NCBI GenBank assembly: GCA_017428085.1
Contig: JAFRRP010000015.1
Location: 1-34,587, forward strand
Length of the DNA stretch: 34,587 nt
Direction: 5' to 3'
Origin: Clostridia bacterium
Lineage (GTDB): Bacteria; Bacillota; Clostridia; Oscillospirales; Acutalibacteraceae
Every line of letters begins with the position of its first letter. Position 1 is the stretch's first letter. Both the position numbers and the translations under genes were made by a program. Below the pieces are notes generated by a model. It was not told the origin of the DNA. It was given only the letters and a program-made list of their open reading frames with translations, and did not search any database. Of the stretch, positions 6,406 to 15,002 are shown one piece after another.

Positions 6406-7467
6406 TTGGCGGAAGCGTTGCTTGCCGCTGCGCAGCTGCCGCTTCGGAAAAAAGAGATAAGGCCTTCGGTCAGGATCGTTCTGATCGCTGGAAAAGCGCT
6501 GCTGGCGATCGTTTTTGCCGTCCTTCCGATGGCGGGTCCCGTACAACTGCGGATCGTGCAGCCGCTGATGATGGCTCTGTACGTTGCGCTGCTGGCGGAC
6601 GCCGCTGCGGACGCAGTGTATTCCATCGTCTGCGCCGTTCGGAAAAAGGAAAGGCGCTTCGGCATGTCAAAGGCTGTCAGCCTTGCCTGCGCCGTTCTGT
6701 TCCTTGCTTACGGCATGGTGAACATGGAGGTCGTCACGCCGGAGTATCATACCTATACCTCCGATAAGCTGACAGACGAGCATAAGATCGTTTTCGTGGC
6801 GGATCTGCATGTGGGCAGCGCGCAGCCGATGAACGTAACAAAACAAACGATCGATGGGATCGGTTCCCTTCATCCTGACGCGATCATCCTGGGCGGCGAT
6901 ATCGTGGATGATTATACCACGGCCGGCGATATGGCTGCCGTGTGCCGCTGGTTCGGCGATCTGGATGCTCCGGTGTACTTTATTTACGGAAATCATGACA
7001 GGCAGGGACACGCGGAATACGCCGGCGGAAGGCAGTTTACCCCGGAAAAGCTGGAAGAGGTGATGGCTAACTGCGGCATCACCGTATTGAAGGATGAATA
7101 CGTGCGGCTTTCGTCGGATCTTGCCTTGCTGGGCCGCGAGGATATCTCGGAAGGCGACGCCAGAGCAGACGCTTCCGAGCTTGTCGATCCCTTTCCCGGC
7201 GCTTATCTGATCGTTGCGGACCATCAGCCGGGCGGGGTAAAGCAGAATCTTGTCACGGGGATGGATCTGCAGTTGTCCGGCCATACTCACGCGGGACAGC
7301 TGTTCCCGCTGCGCGCGTTCTATCAGTTGATCGGTTATTGCTGCGGCGATTACGAGATCGACGGAGCGATCCTGAATGTCAGCGCAGGCGCCTGTGGGTG
7401 GCGTATGCCGATCCGTACGGAAGCCCATTGCCATTATGAGGTCATTACGCTGAAGCCTGCGGATTGA
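6406..7467 (+). CDS. Membrane-anchored metallophosphoesterase (calcineurin-like)
   Basis: This protein has about four N-terminal hydrophobic segments (first 115 residues) followed by a calcineurin-like phosphoesterase domain. With the TTG at 6406 as residue 1, the metal-binding motifs are D133-L-H135 (VADLHVG), GGD165, GNHD (195-198) and GHTHAG with H293 and H295. The layout matches the YkuE-like branch, which may act on lipid or nucleotide phosphates at the membrane; the substrate is unknown. The start is uncertain. TTG 6406 has no ribosome site and would cut the first membrane helix, while a strong GGGGGA at 6370-6375 points to a start near an ATT codon at 6385, the frame being open from 6364. 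The next gene follows after 94 bases with no clear promoter or terminator. Confidence 0.88.
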   Translation: MAEALLAAAQLPLRKKEIRPSVRIVLIAGKALLAIVFAVLPMAGPVQLRIVQPLMMALYVALLADAAADAVYSIVCAVRKKERRFGMSKAVSLACAVLFLAYGMVNMEVVTPEYHTYTSDKLTDEHKIVFVADLHVGSAQPMNVTKQTIDGIGSLHPDAIILGGDIVDDYTTAGDMAAVCRWFGDLDAPVYFIYGNHDRQGHAEYAGGRQFTPEKLEEVMANCGITVLKDEYVRLSSDLALLGREDISEGDARADASELVDPFPGAYLIVADHQPGGVKQNLVTGMDLQLSGHTHAGQLFPLRAFYQLIGYCCGDYEIDGAILNVSAGACGWRMPIRTEAHCHYEVITLKPAD

Positions 7468-7561
7468 GGATAGCAGAAATCGGAAATACGGTCAGACGGA
7501 GGGCGCGATCTGCTCGGTCGTGTTTTCCAGCCCGACCTTCGGAATAACAGGGGGAAACGCC

Positions 7562-10500
7562 ATGTATTATGAAAATCTGAAAAATCGAGTTTTCCAGAAG
7601 CTGGAAAAAGCGCTGCCGATCTACGAAAAGCTCTTGTTTCAAAAGGTCGGCGAAATGGAGAACGCCTTTGCGGTACGTACCAGAGAGCATCTGCGCAGCG
7701 TGCCGGAAACCGGCTGGCAGCCCATTGAAAAGGGGACTGTCTGGGGCGGCGAATGGGAGAACCTTTGGGTGAAGGGCAGTTTCACCGTGCCCGCGGAGCT
7801 GGACGGAAAAACGCTTTACGTCCTTTCGTCCTGCGGCGGCTGTGAGGAATTGTTCTTCCTCAACGGCGTTCCCAAAGGACTGTTCAATACCAAGAACCGG
7901 GAGTTTATCGGCGGTAATCACGCCAGCCAGTATCTCGGTCAGGCAAAGGCGGGGGAGACGCTGTCGCTGGCCTTTGAGTGCTACGCCGGCCACTTCTGCG
8001 TAGATACCGACGCTTACGACAACTACGAATACCCGGATATCCCGGCTTGGGATTATTCTCAAACCTACAACGGCGCGGAGATCTGCACGCGCGACGACGA
8101 GATCTTTACACTGATCTTCGATATCCGTGAGCTGCTGAACGCTGCCTTGCGTCTGCCGGATGATAACTTTGTTTCCGCCAAGGCGAAAAAGGCGCTGGAA
8201 AAGATCAACACGGTGCTGGTGCTGTATCCCAAGCACGCCACCGACGCGGCGGTCCGGGAGGGCGTCCGTAAGGCGCTGGCTATCACACGTCCGTTCTTCA
8301 ACGGCGGCAACTCCCGCGTGTTCGGCCGGGTGGGCATCATCGGCCATTCTCATATGGATACCGCCTGGCTGTGGCCCGTCAGCGAGACGATCCGCAAGTG
8401 CGCGCGCACCTACGCCAACGCGCTGCGGCTGATGGAGCAGTATCCCTCCTATAAATTCATCCAGTCCTCCGCGTTGCACAGCGAATGGATGAAGGACTAT
8501 TACCCCGATATCTTCAAAGAGATGCAGAAGCGTGTGGCGGAGGGCCGTTACGAGCCCAACGGCGGCGTGTATGTCGAATGCGACTGCAACATTACTTCCG
8601 GCGAGCTGATGGTCCGCCAGTTCCTGAAGGGCCAGCAGTTCACCCGCGAGAATTTCAACTATACGGCGGACAGCTTCTGGCTGCCGGATACCTTCGGCTA
8701 TAACGCCAACATCCCGCAGATCATGCGGGGCAGCGAGGTCAAATACTTCTATACCACCAAGATCAGCTGGAACGAGCAGAACAAGTTCCCGTTTGAAAGC
8801 TTCGTCTGGAAGGGCCTTGACGGCAGCGAGGTGCTGACTCACTTCAACCGTACCCACTGCTGGCCCAACGTGGCAGACGGCAGCGCCTGTGTGCGCGAGC
8901 TGACGCTGAAGGACGCCAGCGACCTGCGTCTGCTGGCCTACGGCTACGGCGACGGGGGCGGCGGCCCCACCCCGGGCATGATCGAGTCATCCCTGCGCGC
9001 TTCCCATATGGAAGGGATGCCGGAGATGGAAAGCATGACCATCAGCAACTTCATGCATGAACTGGAGACGCAGAAGGACGAGCTGCCCGTCTACGATGAC
9101 GAGCTGTATCTGGAACTGCACCGCGGCACGCTGACGCAGATGCACAACGTGAAGCGCAAAAACCGCAAGGCGGAATACGCGCTGCGGGATATGGAGTATT
9201 TCAACGTGCTGGCGGGCAAGCCCCGCAACGCCAACAGCGACAAGTGGCTGAAAACGCTGCTGAAGAACCAGTTCCACGACATTCTCCCCGGCACCTGCAT
9301 CACCCCGGTGTACGACGTGTATAACGAGGAAATGGACGCGCTGCTGGAAAGCTATGCCGCTGCGACGGCGGAGTACGCCAACGCCCTTACAGACGGCGGC
9401 GAAAGCGTCACGCTGTTCAACACTCTGTCATTTGCGCGTAACGACGCGGCGGTGATCGAGGCGGCCGGTTACGCGAAAGATTATCCGTCCCAGCGTTATA
9501 CGGACGTTTGCGGCCGTGATTTGCTGGCCGTGGGCGGCGTACGCATCCCCGGTTTCGGCAGCGCGGTCATTGAACTGGCCGACGCGCCCGTTGACAAGGC
9601 GTCCCCCTTTACATACGACGGAACCACGCTGACCACGCCCTTTGCCGAAATCGTTTTTGACGACAACGGCTATATCGCTTCGTTTGTCGATCTTCCCAGC
9701 GGACGCAAGCTGCGCAAGCCCGGCGGCGAACCGCTGAACGTTCTGCTGTTCAGCGAAGACGTGCCGTTGAGCTATGACAACTGGGACGTGGAGCGCGACG
9801 CCATCGCCAAGGGCAAGCCTGTACACGGCTTCAAGGGCAGAACGCTTGTCACCGACGGCGCGGTGGAGATCCGCCTGCGCAGCGAGTTTGAAGTCGGCGA
9901 CGGCACCTCTTTGGTGCAGGATATGGTCTGTTACGCCGATTCCCCGCGAATCGATTTCCATACGCTGGTCGACTGGAACAGCCACCACCGTCTGCTGAAG
10001 GCGGGCTTCGATCTTGATATCGCCGCTACCCGCGCCCACTGTGAGATCCAGTACGGCTCCATCGAGCGTCCCACCACGGAAAACAACAGCATGGAGATGG
10101 CTAAGTTTGAGGTCACCAACCGTAACTTCACCGATCTCAGCGAACCCCGCTTCGGCGCTGCTGTGTTGAACGACTGTAAATACGGTATCTCGCTGGCGGG
10201 CGGCAACCTGCGGCTGTCGCTGCACCGCGGCGGCGACCATCCGACGGTCTGCGGTGACGACGGCGTTCACGAAATGACCTATTCGTTCCTGCCGCATGCG
10301 GGCGGATTTGCCGCGGAAACCGTGGTACAGCCTGCCTACGAGCTGAACGTCCCGTTCGTCGCCGTCAAAGGCACAGCGGAGCTTACCCCCTTCGCGGCGG
10401 TCTCCGCGCCCAACGTGATCGTGGAATCCGTCAAGCCCGCTGAGGACGATACCGACGCGTTCGTGCTGCGCATGTATGAGTGCGAGGGCTCCAAGACCAA

Positions 10501-10648
10501 CGCGGACGTGAAGCTGGGCGTCCCGGTGACGAAGGCCGTTCTCACCAACCTGCTGGAGGACGAAAAAGAGGACCTTCCCGTCGCGGACGGCGCGCTTTCA
10601 CTGGCCTTTAAGCCCTTTGAAATCAAGACGATCAAATTCATAAGATAA
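7562..10648 (+). CDS. GH38 alpha-mannosidase
   Basis: A 1028-residue cytoplasmic enzyme with no signal peptide. An N-terminal beta-rich region (about 1-240, with a jelly-roll-like segment KGSFTVPAELDGKTLY) precedes the GH38 catalytic barrel. Zinc-site residues are H264 and D266 in IGHSHMDTAWLWP, nucleophile D376 in FWLPDTFGYN, and a further zinc His H572 in NQFHDILPG. A helical bundle and long C-terminal beta domains (about 620-1028) complete the family's architecture. Such enzymes remove alpha-linked mannose from imported mannan or N-glycan fragments; the organisation resembles the Man2C1-like cytosolic group. The start at 7562 is preceded by GGGGG. The GH3 gene follows after 15 bases, so the two are probably co-transcribed. 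Exact linkage specificity is not readable. Confidence 0.95.
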   Translation: MYYENLKNRVFQKLEKALPIYEKLLFQKVGEMENAFAVRTREHLRSVPETGWQPIEKGTVWGGEWENLWVKGSFTVPAELDGKTLYVLSSCGGCEELFFLNGVPKGLFNTKNREFIGGNHASQYLGQAKAGETLSLAFECYAGHFCVDTDAYDNYEYPDIPAWDYSQTYNGAEICTRDDEIFTLIFDIRELLNAALRLPDDNFVSAKAKKALEKINTVLVLYPKHATDAAVREGVRKALAITRPFFNGGNSRVFGRVGIIGHSHMDTAWLWPVSETIRKCARTYANALRLMEQYPSYKFIQSSALHSEWMKDYYPDIFKEMQKRVAEGRYEPNGGVYVECDCNITSGELMVRQFLKGQQFTRENFNYTADSFWLPDTFGYNANIPQIMRGSEVKYFYTTKISWNEQNKFPFESFVWKGLDGSEVLTHFNRTHCWPNVADGSACVRELTLKDASDLRLLAYGYGDGGGGPTPGMIESSLRASHMEGMPEMESMTISNFMHELETQKDELPVYDDELYLELHRGTLTQMHNVKRKNRKAEYALRDMEYFNVLAGKPRNANSDKWLKTLLKNQFHDILPGTCITPVYDVYNEEMDALLESYAAATAEYANALTDGGESVTLFNTLSFARNDAAVIEAAGYAKDYPSQRYTDVCGRDLLAVGGVRIPGFGSAVIELADAPVDKASPFTYDGTTLTTPFAEIVFDDNGYIASFVDLPSGRKLRKPGGEPLNVLLFSEDVPLSYDNWDVERDAIAKGKPVHGFKGRTLVTDGAVEIRLRSEFEVGDGTSLVQDMVCYADSPRIDFHTLVDWNSHHRLLKAGFDLDIAATRAHCEIQYGSIERPTTENNSMEMAKFEVTNRNFTDLSEPRFGAAVLNDCKYGISLAGGNLRLSLHRGGDHPTVCGDDGVHEMTYSFLPHAGGFAAETVVQPAYELNVPFVAVKGTAELTPFAAVSAPNVIVESVKPAEDDTDAFVLRMYECEGSKTNADVKLGVPVTKAVLTNLLEDEKEDLPVADGALSLAFKPFEIKTIKFIR

Positions 10649-10663
10649 GAATAAAGTTGAAAT

Positions 10664-13141
10664 ATGAAAACTTCGCAGACTGTACGGGAAAGAGCGGACG
10701 CGCTGCTGCGTCAGATGACGCTTGAAGAAAAGCTGAACGTCATCGTGGAGACCTCTGAAGCGATCGAACGGCTAGGCGTCCCGAAATATTACCACGGCAA
10801 CGAGGCGCTGCACGGCGTCGTTCGTCCCGGTCGGTTTACCGTTTTTCCGCAGGCCATTGCCCTCGGCGCCATGTTTGACGATACGCTGCTGGAAAAAATC
10901 GCCGACGCGATCTCTACCGAAGCCCGCGCGAAGTATTTCCACGGCGAGAAAGAGGAAAACGGCGGTCGGCCCTACGACGGCCGTTATAACGGCCTTCTGG
11001 CGTTTTGGTCTCCCGACCTGAATTTGGCGAGGGACCCTCGCTGGGGACGTACGGCGGAAACCTATGGCGAGGACCCGTTCCTTGCAGGAAAAAACGGCGC
11101 GGCGTTCGTGCGCGGCCTGCAGGGAAACGACCCGCAATGGCTGAAGGCAATCGCCACGCCCAAGCATTTTACCGCCAATAATGAGGAGCACAACAGATTC
11201 ACCTGTAACGCGGTGATGAGTGAAAAATCGCTGCGGGAATATCATCTGGAGCCCTTCCGCATGGCGGTACAGGAGGGCGGATGCGAAGCGGTCATGGCGG
11301 CGTATAACGCCGTCAACGGCGTTCCGTGCCATCAGGACCATCGCCTGCTGACCGATATTCTGCGGGACGAATGGGGATTTGACGGATACGTTGTGTCCGA
11401 CTGCAGCGGCATCGGCCGTCTGTGGGACTGTCATAAGTCGCAGCCCACTCCCGAGGACGCCGGCGCTGCGGCGCTGAACGCCGGTGTGGATCTGGAATGC
11501 GGCGGCTATTGCGAATACGAACATTTATATAAAGAGTTCCTCGGGGAGGCCCTTGCCGAGGGAAAAATCACGGAGGAACGGCTGAACGAAGCTGTGCGCC
11601 GCGTGCTTTGCGCGCGTATCAAGGCCGGGCAGCTGGAACCGCCGGAAACGCTGCCGTGGTACAACGTTCCGTTTTCCGTCATAGGTTGTGACGCCCACGG
11701 ACAGTTGGCTTATGAAGCGGCTGTAAAATCGGCGGTACTGTTGAAAAACAACGGGATATTGCCTCTGCCGCAGCAGGGGATCACCATTGCCGTTTGCGGT
11801 AACAATGCGGATATCGCCCAGTTCGGCGATTACAGCGGCGTACCCGTACATAAACCCGTTACTCCCTTGGAAGGCATCCGGGAGTATGAAAGAGTCAATG
11901 TTCGCTTTACGCTCTGGCGGTACACGGAAACGGGTTCCGATGGTAAGCCTGTTCCGCCCGCCTTTCTTTCCTGTCAGGGAAAACCGGGCGTGCGGGGCAG
12001 CTATTACGATAACGCATCCTTTGCAGGTCTGCCGAAAACGCGCGTGGATGAGGCCGTCGATTTTACGTGGGACGCGCAGGCGCCCGATCCGCTGATCTCC
12101 ACGGTCGAGTATTCCGTTCTATGGAGAGGGGACATCGAAGCGCCATATACCGGCGAATACCGGTTTGACGTGAACTATTCCGGCTGCGCCAAATGCGCTG
12201 CGCCGACGCTGACGATCTCGCAGGAGCCCTATGCTTTCGGGACGCCCGTTCATCTGAACAGGGGAGAGAAGCTGCCGTTTTTGCTTCGATATATCAAAAA
12301 TGCGGACGCGCCTTCCTGCCGTCTGCTCTGGCAGATCACGCCGGATAAAGCGGCGGACGACGTATTCGCCGCCGAAACAGCTGCCGCCGAAGGCGCGGAC
12401 GCTGTGGTAGCGGTGGTCGGGCTCGGCATGCAGTATGAAAGGGAGGGCCGTGACAAGACCGATCTTTCCCTGCCGGAAGAGCAGTCGACGATGCTGAGAA
12501 AGTTATATGAGGTCAACCGGAATCTAATCGTGGTGATCGAAAACGGCAGCGCCGTATCGATCCCTTGGATCGACGAACATGCCGCGGCGGTCCTGGAGGC
12601 GTGGTACCCCGGCGAGCGCGGCGGTACCGCCATTGCCGATCTGCTGTTCGGGAAGGTTTCTCCCTCCGGCCGTCTGCCGCTGGGTTTTCCCGTCAGGACG
12701 GATGATCTTCCGCCTTTTGACGACTATGAAATGTCCCACGGCCGCACGTATATGTACCGTAAAGTAAAACCGCTGTATGAATTCGGATATGGGCTTTCTT
12801 ATTCCAGTTTTTCCTATTCCGATCTGCGGTTGACGAAAGACGGCGTATCGGTCGTTGTGACCAATGTCGGCGGCATGGAAGCGGACGAGGTAACGCAGCT
12901 TTATATCGATTCCGCCGGTATGACGGATCAGCCCCGTTGGCGTCTGAAGGGGTTCCGGCGCATCCATCTGCAGCCCGGACAGTCGGAAACCGTTTCTTTC
13001 CCGTTGCATGACGAAAGCTTCTCACTCTTTGATGATAGGGGGAGCCGCCGTGTTTTCCCCGGAAGCTATACCGTTTCGGTCGATGGCCATCTGCCGGACG
13101 AAGCTTCCTTGCGCGTTATTGTGGATAAACAGTGTTGCTGA
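10664..13141 (+). CDS. GH3 beta-glycosidase with PA14 insert
   Basis: An 825-residue cytoplasmic protein with classic GH3 layout: an N-terminal barrel (about 10-330) with the substrate-binding segment ATPKHFTANNEEHNR and nucleophile D246 in VVSDCSG; a PA14 domain inserted at about 440-556 (GSYYDN...WQIT); the second domain resuming with VVAVVGLGMQYEREGRDKTDLSLP (about 584-607), which carries the probable acid/base Glu594; and a fibronectin III-like C-terminus with GYGLSYSSFSYS. PA14-containing GH3 enzymes are beta-glucosidases or beta-xylosidases, and the PA14 domain shapes the active site. The NagZ-type His-Asp motif is absent. No good ribosome site is seen, so translation may be coupled to the GH38 gene 15 bases before. 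No terminator was found after it. Confidence 0.95.
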   Translation: MKTSQTVRERADALLRQMTLEEKLNVIVETSEAIERLGVPKYYHGNEALHGVVRPGRFTVFPQAIALGAMFDDTLLEKIADAISTEARAKYFHGEKEENGGRPYDGRYNGLLAFWSPDLNLARDPRWGRTAETYGEDPFLAGKNGAAFVRGLQGNDPQWLKAIATPKHFTANNEEHNRFTCNAVMSEKSLREYHLEPFRMAVQEGGCEAVMAAYNAVNGVPCHQDHRLLTDILRDEWGFDGYVVSDCSGIGRLWDCHKSQPTPEDAGAAALNAGVDLECGGYCEYEHLYKEFLGEALAEGKITEERLNEAVRRVLCARIKAGQLEPPETLPWYNVPFSVIGCDAHGQLAYEAAVKSAVLLKNNGILPLPQQGITIAVCGNNADIAQFGDYSGVPVHKPVTPLEGIREYERVNVRFTLWRYTETGSDGKPVPPAFLSCQGKPGVRGSYYDNASFAGLPKTRVDEAVDFTWDAQAPDPLISTVEYSVLWRGDIEAPYTGEYRFDVNYSGCAKCAAPTLTISQEPYAFGTPVHLNRGEKLPFLLRYIKNADAPSCRLLWQITPDKAADDVFAAETAAAEGADAVVAVVGLGMQYEREGRDKTDLSLPEEQSTMLRKLYEVNRNLIVVIENGSAVSIPWIDEHAAAVLEAWYPGERGGTAIADLLFGKVSPSGRLPLGFPVRTDDLPPFDDYEMSHGRTYMYRKVKPLYEFGYGLSYSSFSYSDLRLTKDGVSVVVTNVGGMEADEVTQLYIDSAGMTDQPRWRLKGFRRIHLQPGQSETVSFPLHDESFSLFDDRGSRRVFPGSYTVSVDGHLPDEASLRVIVDKQCC

Positions 13142-13179
13142 TTTTGCAAATTATTATACACTTTTTATGGTTTTTATGG

Positions 13180-13208
13180 TTGCCAACATGTGATTTCTGT
13201 GATATGAT
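13180..13208 (+). promoter_or_regulatory. Sigma-A promoter of the synthetase/SGNH unit
   Basis: TTGCCA (13180-13185), 17 bases and TATGAT (13203-13208), with a leader of about 50 bases to the start codon at 13268. A 9-base tandem repeat TTTTTATGG occurs just upstream (13162-13179); its role is unknown. Confidence 0.65.
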
Positions 13209-13267
13209 TGAAATGGAATGATTCGGCAAATTCCGGAAAAAAACGTTCCGAAGGACTAAAGATCATT

Positions 13268-14953
13268 ATGCTTCATAAAGAATTGAACCGCGCGGCCATG
13301 CGCGTCATGGTGCTGAAGGGAAAGCGCAGTCTTCAGCAGTTGGAAAAGGCGTCAAAGACGCCCATGGAAATCAATTACGCGCTGCTGAAAAAGATCCTGA
13401 AGGACAATCAGGATACCGAATACGGCAAAGCGCACGCTTTCAGCGAGATCAAAACCCTTGAGGATTTCCGCCGCAGCGTGCCCATTTCCGAATATGAGGA
13501 TTTCGCGCCGTATATCGAACGGATGAAAAACGGCGAGGAAAACCTGCTGACTTCCTCCAAGGTGCTGGGGTATTCGCGTACCTCCGGCTCCTCCGGCGTT
13601 CCGAAGTATATCCCCGCCACCACCGCTTCGCTGAAGGCCTACGTCAAATACACGTGGACCCGTGCGCTGGCGCTCGGTGCGCTGGAACTGGAAAAGCAGG
13701 GAAAGCGCTATCATCCCGGCCGCGGCGTGTATCTGTCTCCCGCCACCAACGAACGTCTGCCCAACGGCATGCCCTGCAGCAACATCGCGGAGATCGGTGC
13801 GCTGGAATACGGCGTTTTCTATCCGTATATCCTCACCGTGCCCACCCGTAGGCTGTTTGATATGCACGACGGCGATTACATCTATAACATCTACCGCTTC
13901 GCGCTGATGGATGAGGACGCGACGTTCTTCTTTTCCGTATTTTTCAGCATCAACGTCAGCCAGATGGCCTACCTGAAGGAGAACTGGCGCGTGATCGTGG
14001 ACGATATCGGGAAAGGTGTTATCAGCGACAGCATTCAGATGAAGCCGGAGCTTCGAAAAGAGCTTTCCGCGTTGATCAAGCCCATGCCCGAGCGCGCCGA
14101 TTATCTTCGTAAGCAGTTTGAGCAGGGCTTTGACGAAACGCTGTTTAAGCGCCTGTGGCCGCATATGACCGTCATGTGCGGGATCGGCAACGCTTCCTTT
14201 AAGCCTGCGGCAGAGTATATCCGTTCGATGGCAAAGGGCATTCCTTTTGACTACAACATCTACGGCGCGTCCGAGGGACTGGTGGCCGCCTGCTATGAGC
14301 TGAACAATACCGATATGCAGCTTCTGACGGACAGCTGCTTCTATGAGTTCATTCCAAGCGAGGAGGACGGCGAGGGTAACCGCGACCGTCTTCTGACGCT
14401 GGACCAGTTGGAGGTTGGCAAAAAATACGAGATTCTCATCACCACTCAGGCGGGGCTTTACCGGTACCACCTGAAGGACGTGATCGAGGTGATGGGCTTC
14501 CGCAACAAGTGCCCGCTGATCTCTTTCGTTTACCGCAAGGGGCAGCTGTTCAATATCTCCGGCGAAAAATTCAGCGAGGAGGACGCCCGTAATACCGTTG
14601 AAATGCTGGAAAAGGCGCACAACATCAAGGTGGATCACTGGTTGTTCTATCATGATACCAGCGTGGTGCCCAACCGCTATTCTCTGGTAGTGGAATCCGA
14701 CGCCGATATCGATTGGGACGCCTGCATCGACGAGATCGAAGAATACATCGGGATATGCAACAAACGCTATCCCAGTCAGCGCGCCAAATCCTATATCAGC
14801 CGGCTGATCGTGGAGAAGCAGATCCCCGGTACCCACGACGCGTGGGCGGCCCGCTGCATCGAGTTGGGGGCGTCCGCCGCGCAGGTCAAACCCGTCCATT
14901 CTCTGGATAATGAGGCGAAAAAGGAGTTCTTCCTTTCCCGCATTGAGAAATAG
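13268..14953 (+). CDS. GH3-auxin-responsive-type acyl-acid amido synthetase family protein
   Basis: A 561-residue cytoplasmic protein of the plant-GH3-like branch of acyl-adenylate enzymes (unrelated to glycoside hydrolase 3 just upstream). Adenylation motifs are visible: TSGSSG (105-110, the phosphate-binding loop), YGASEG (332-337) and YRYHLKD (398-404). Length fits the family (about 550-600). Plant members join amino acids to auxin, jasmonate or benzoates; bacterial members are mostly uncharacterised, so the acid and the acceptor are unknown. The start at 13268 follows AAGGA at a 12-base distance and lies downstream of the promoter. A secreted SGNH hydrolase follows after 49 bases with no terminator between, so the two are likely co-transcribed. 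Confidence 0.85.
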   Translation: MLHKELNRAAMRVMVLKGKRSLQQLEKASKTPMEINYALLKKILKDNQDTEYGKAHAFSEIKTLEDFRRSVPISEYEDFAPYIERMKNGEENLLTSSKVLGYSRTSGSSGVPKYIPATTASLKAYVKYTWTRALALGALELEKQGKRYHPGRGVYLSPATNERLPNGMPCSNIAEIGALEYGVFYPYILTVPTRRLFDMHDGDYIYNIYRFALMDEDATFFFSVFFSINVSQMAYLKENWRVIVDDIGKGVISDSIQMKPELRKELSALIKPMPERADYLRKQFEQGFDETLFKRLWPHMTVMCGIGNASFKPAAEYIRSMAKGIPFDYNIYGASEGLVAACYELNNTDMQLLTDSCFYEFIPSEEDGEGNRDRLLTLDQLEVGKKYEILITTQAGLYRYHLKDVIEVMGFRNKCPLISFVYRKGQLFNISGEKFSEEDARNTVEMLEKAHNIKVDHWLFYHDTSVVPNRYSLVVESDADIDWDACIDEIEEYIGICNKRYPSQRAKSYISRLIVEKQIPGTHDAWAARCIELGASAAQVKPVHSLDNEAKKEFFLSRIEK

Positions 14954-15002
14954 TTCAATATCAGCAATTCAAACGCCATACCATACTTTCGGAGGTATCA
15001 AA

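Noticed and set aside
7468..7561. Promoter or riboswitch between the metallophosphoesterase and GH38 genes
   Set aside because: The 94-base gap has no acceptable -35/-10 pair and no convincing stem; only the ribosome site before 7562 is clear.
13162..13179. Two tandem copies of TTTTTATGG
   Set aside because: Only two copies in an A/T-rich stretch just before a promoter; too little to call a repeat family or binding site.
13352..14899. 515-codon antisense frame over the synthetase gene
   Set aside because: The plus-strand frame has adenylation motifs, a ribosome site and a promoter; the antisense frame has none of these.
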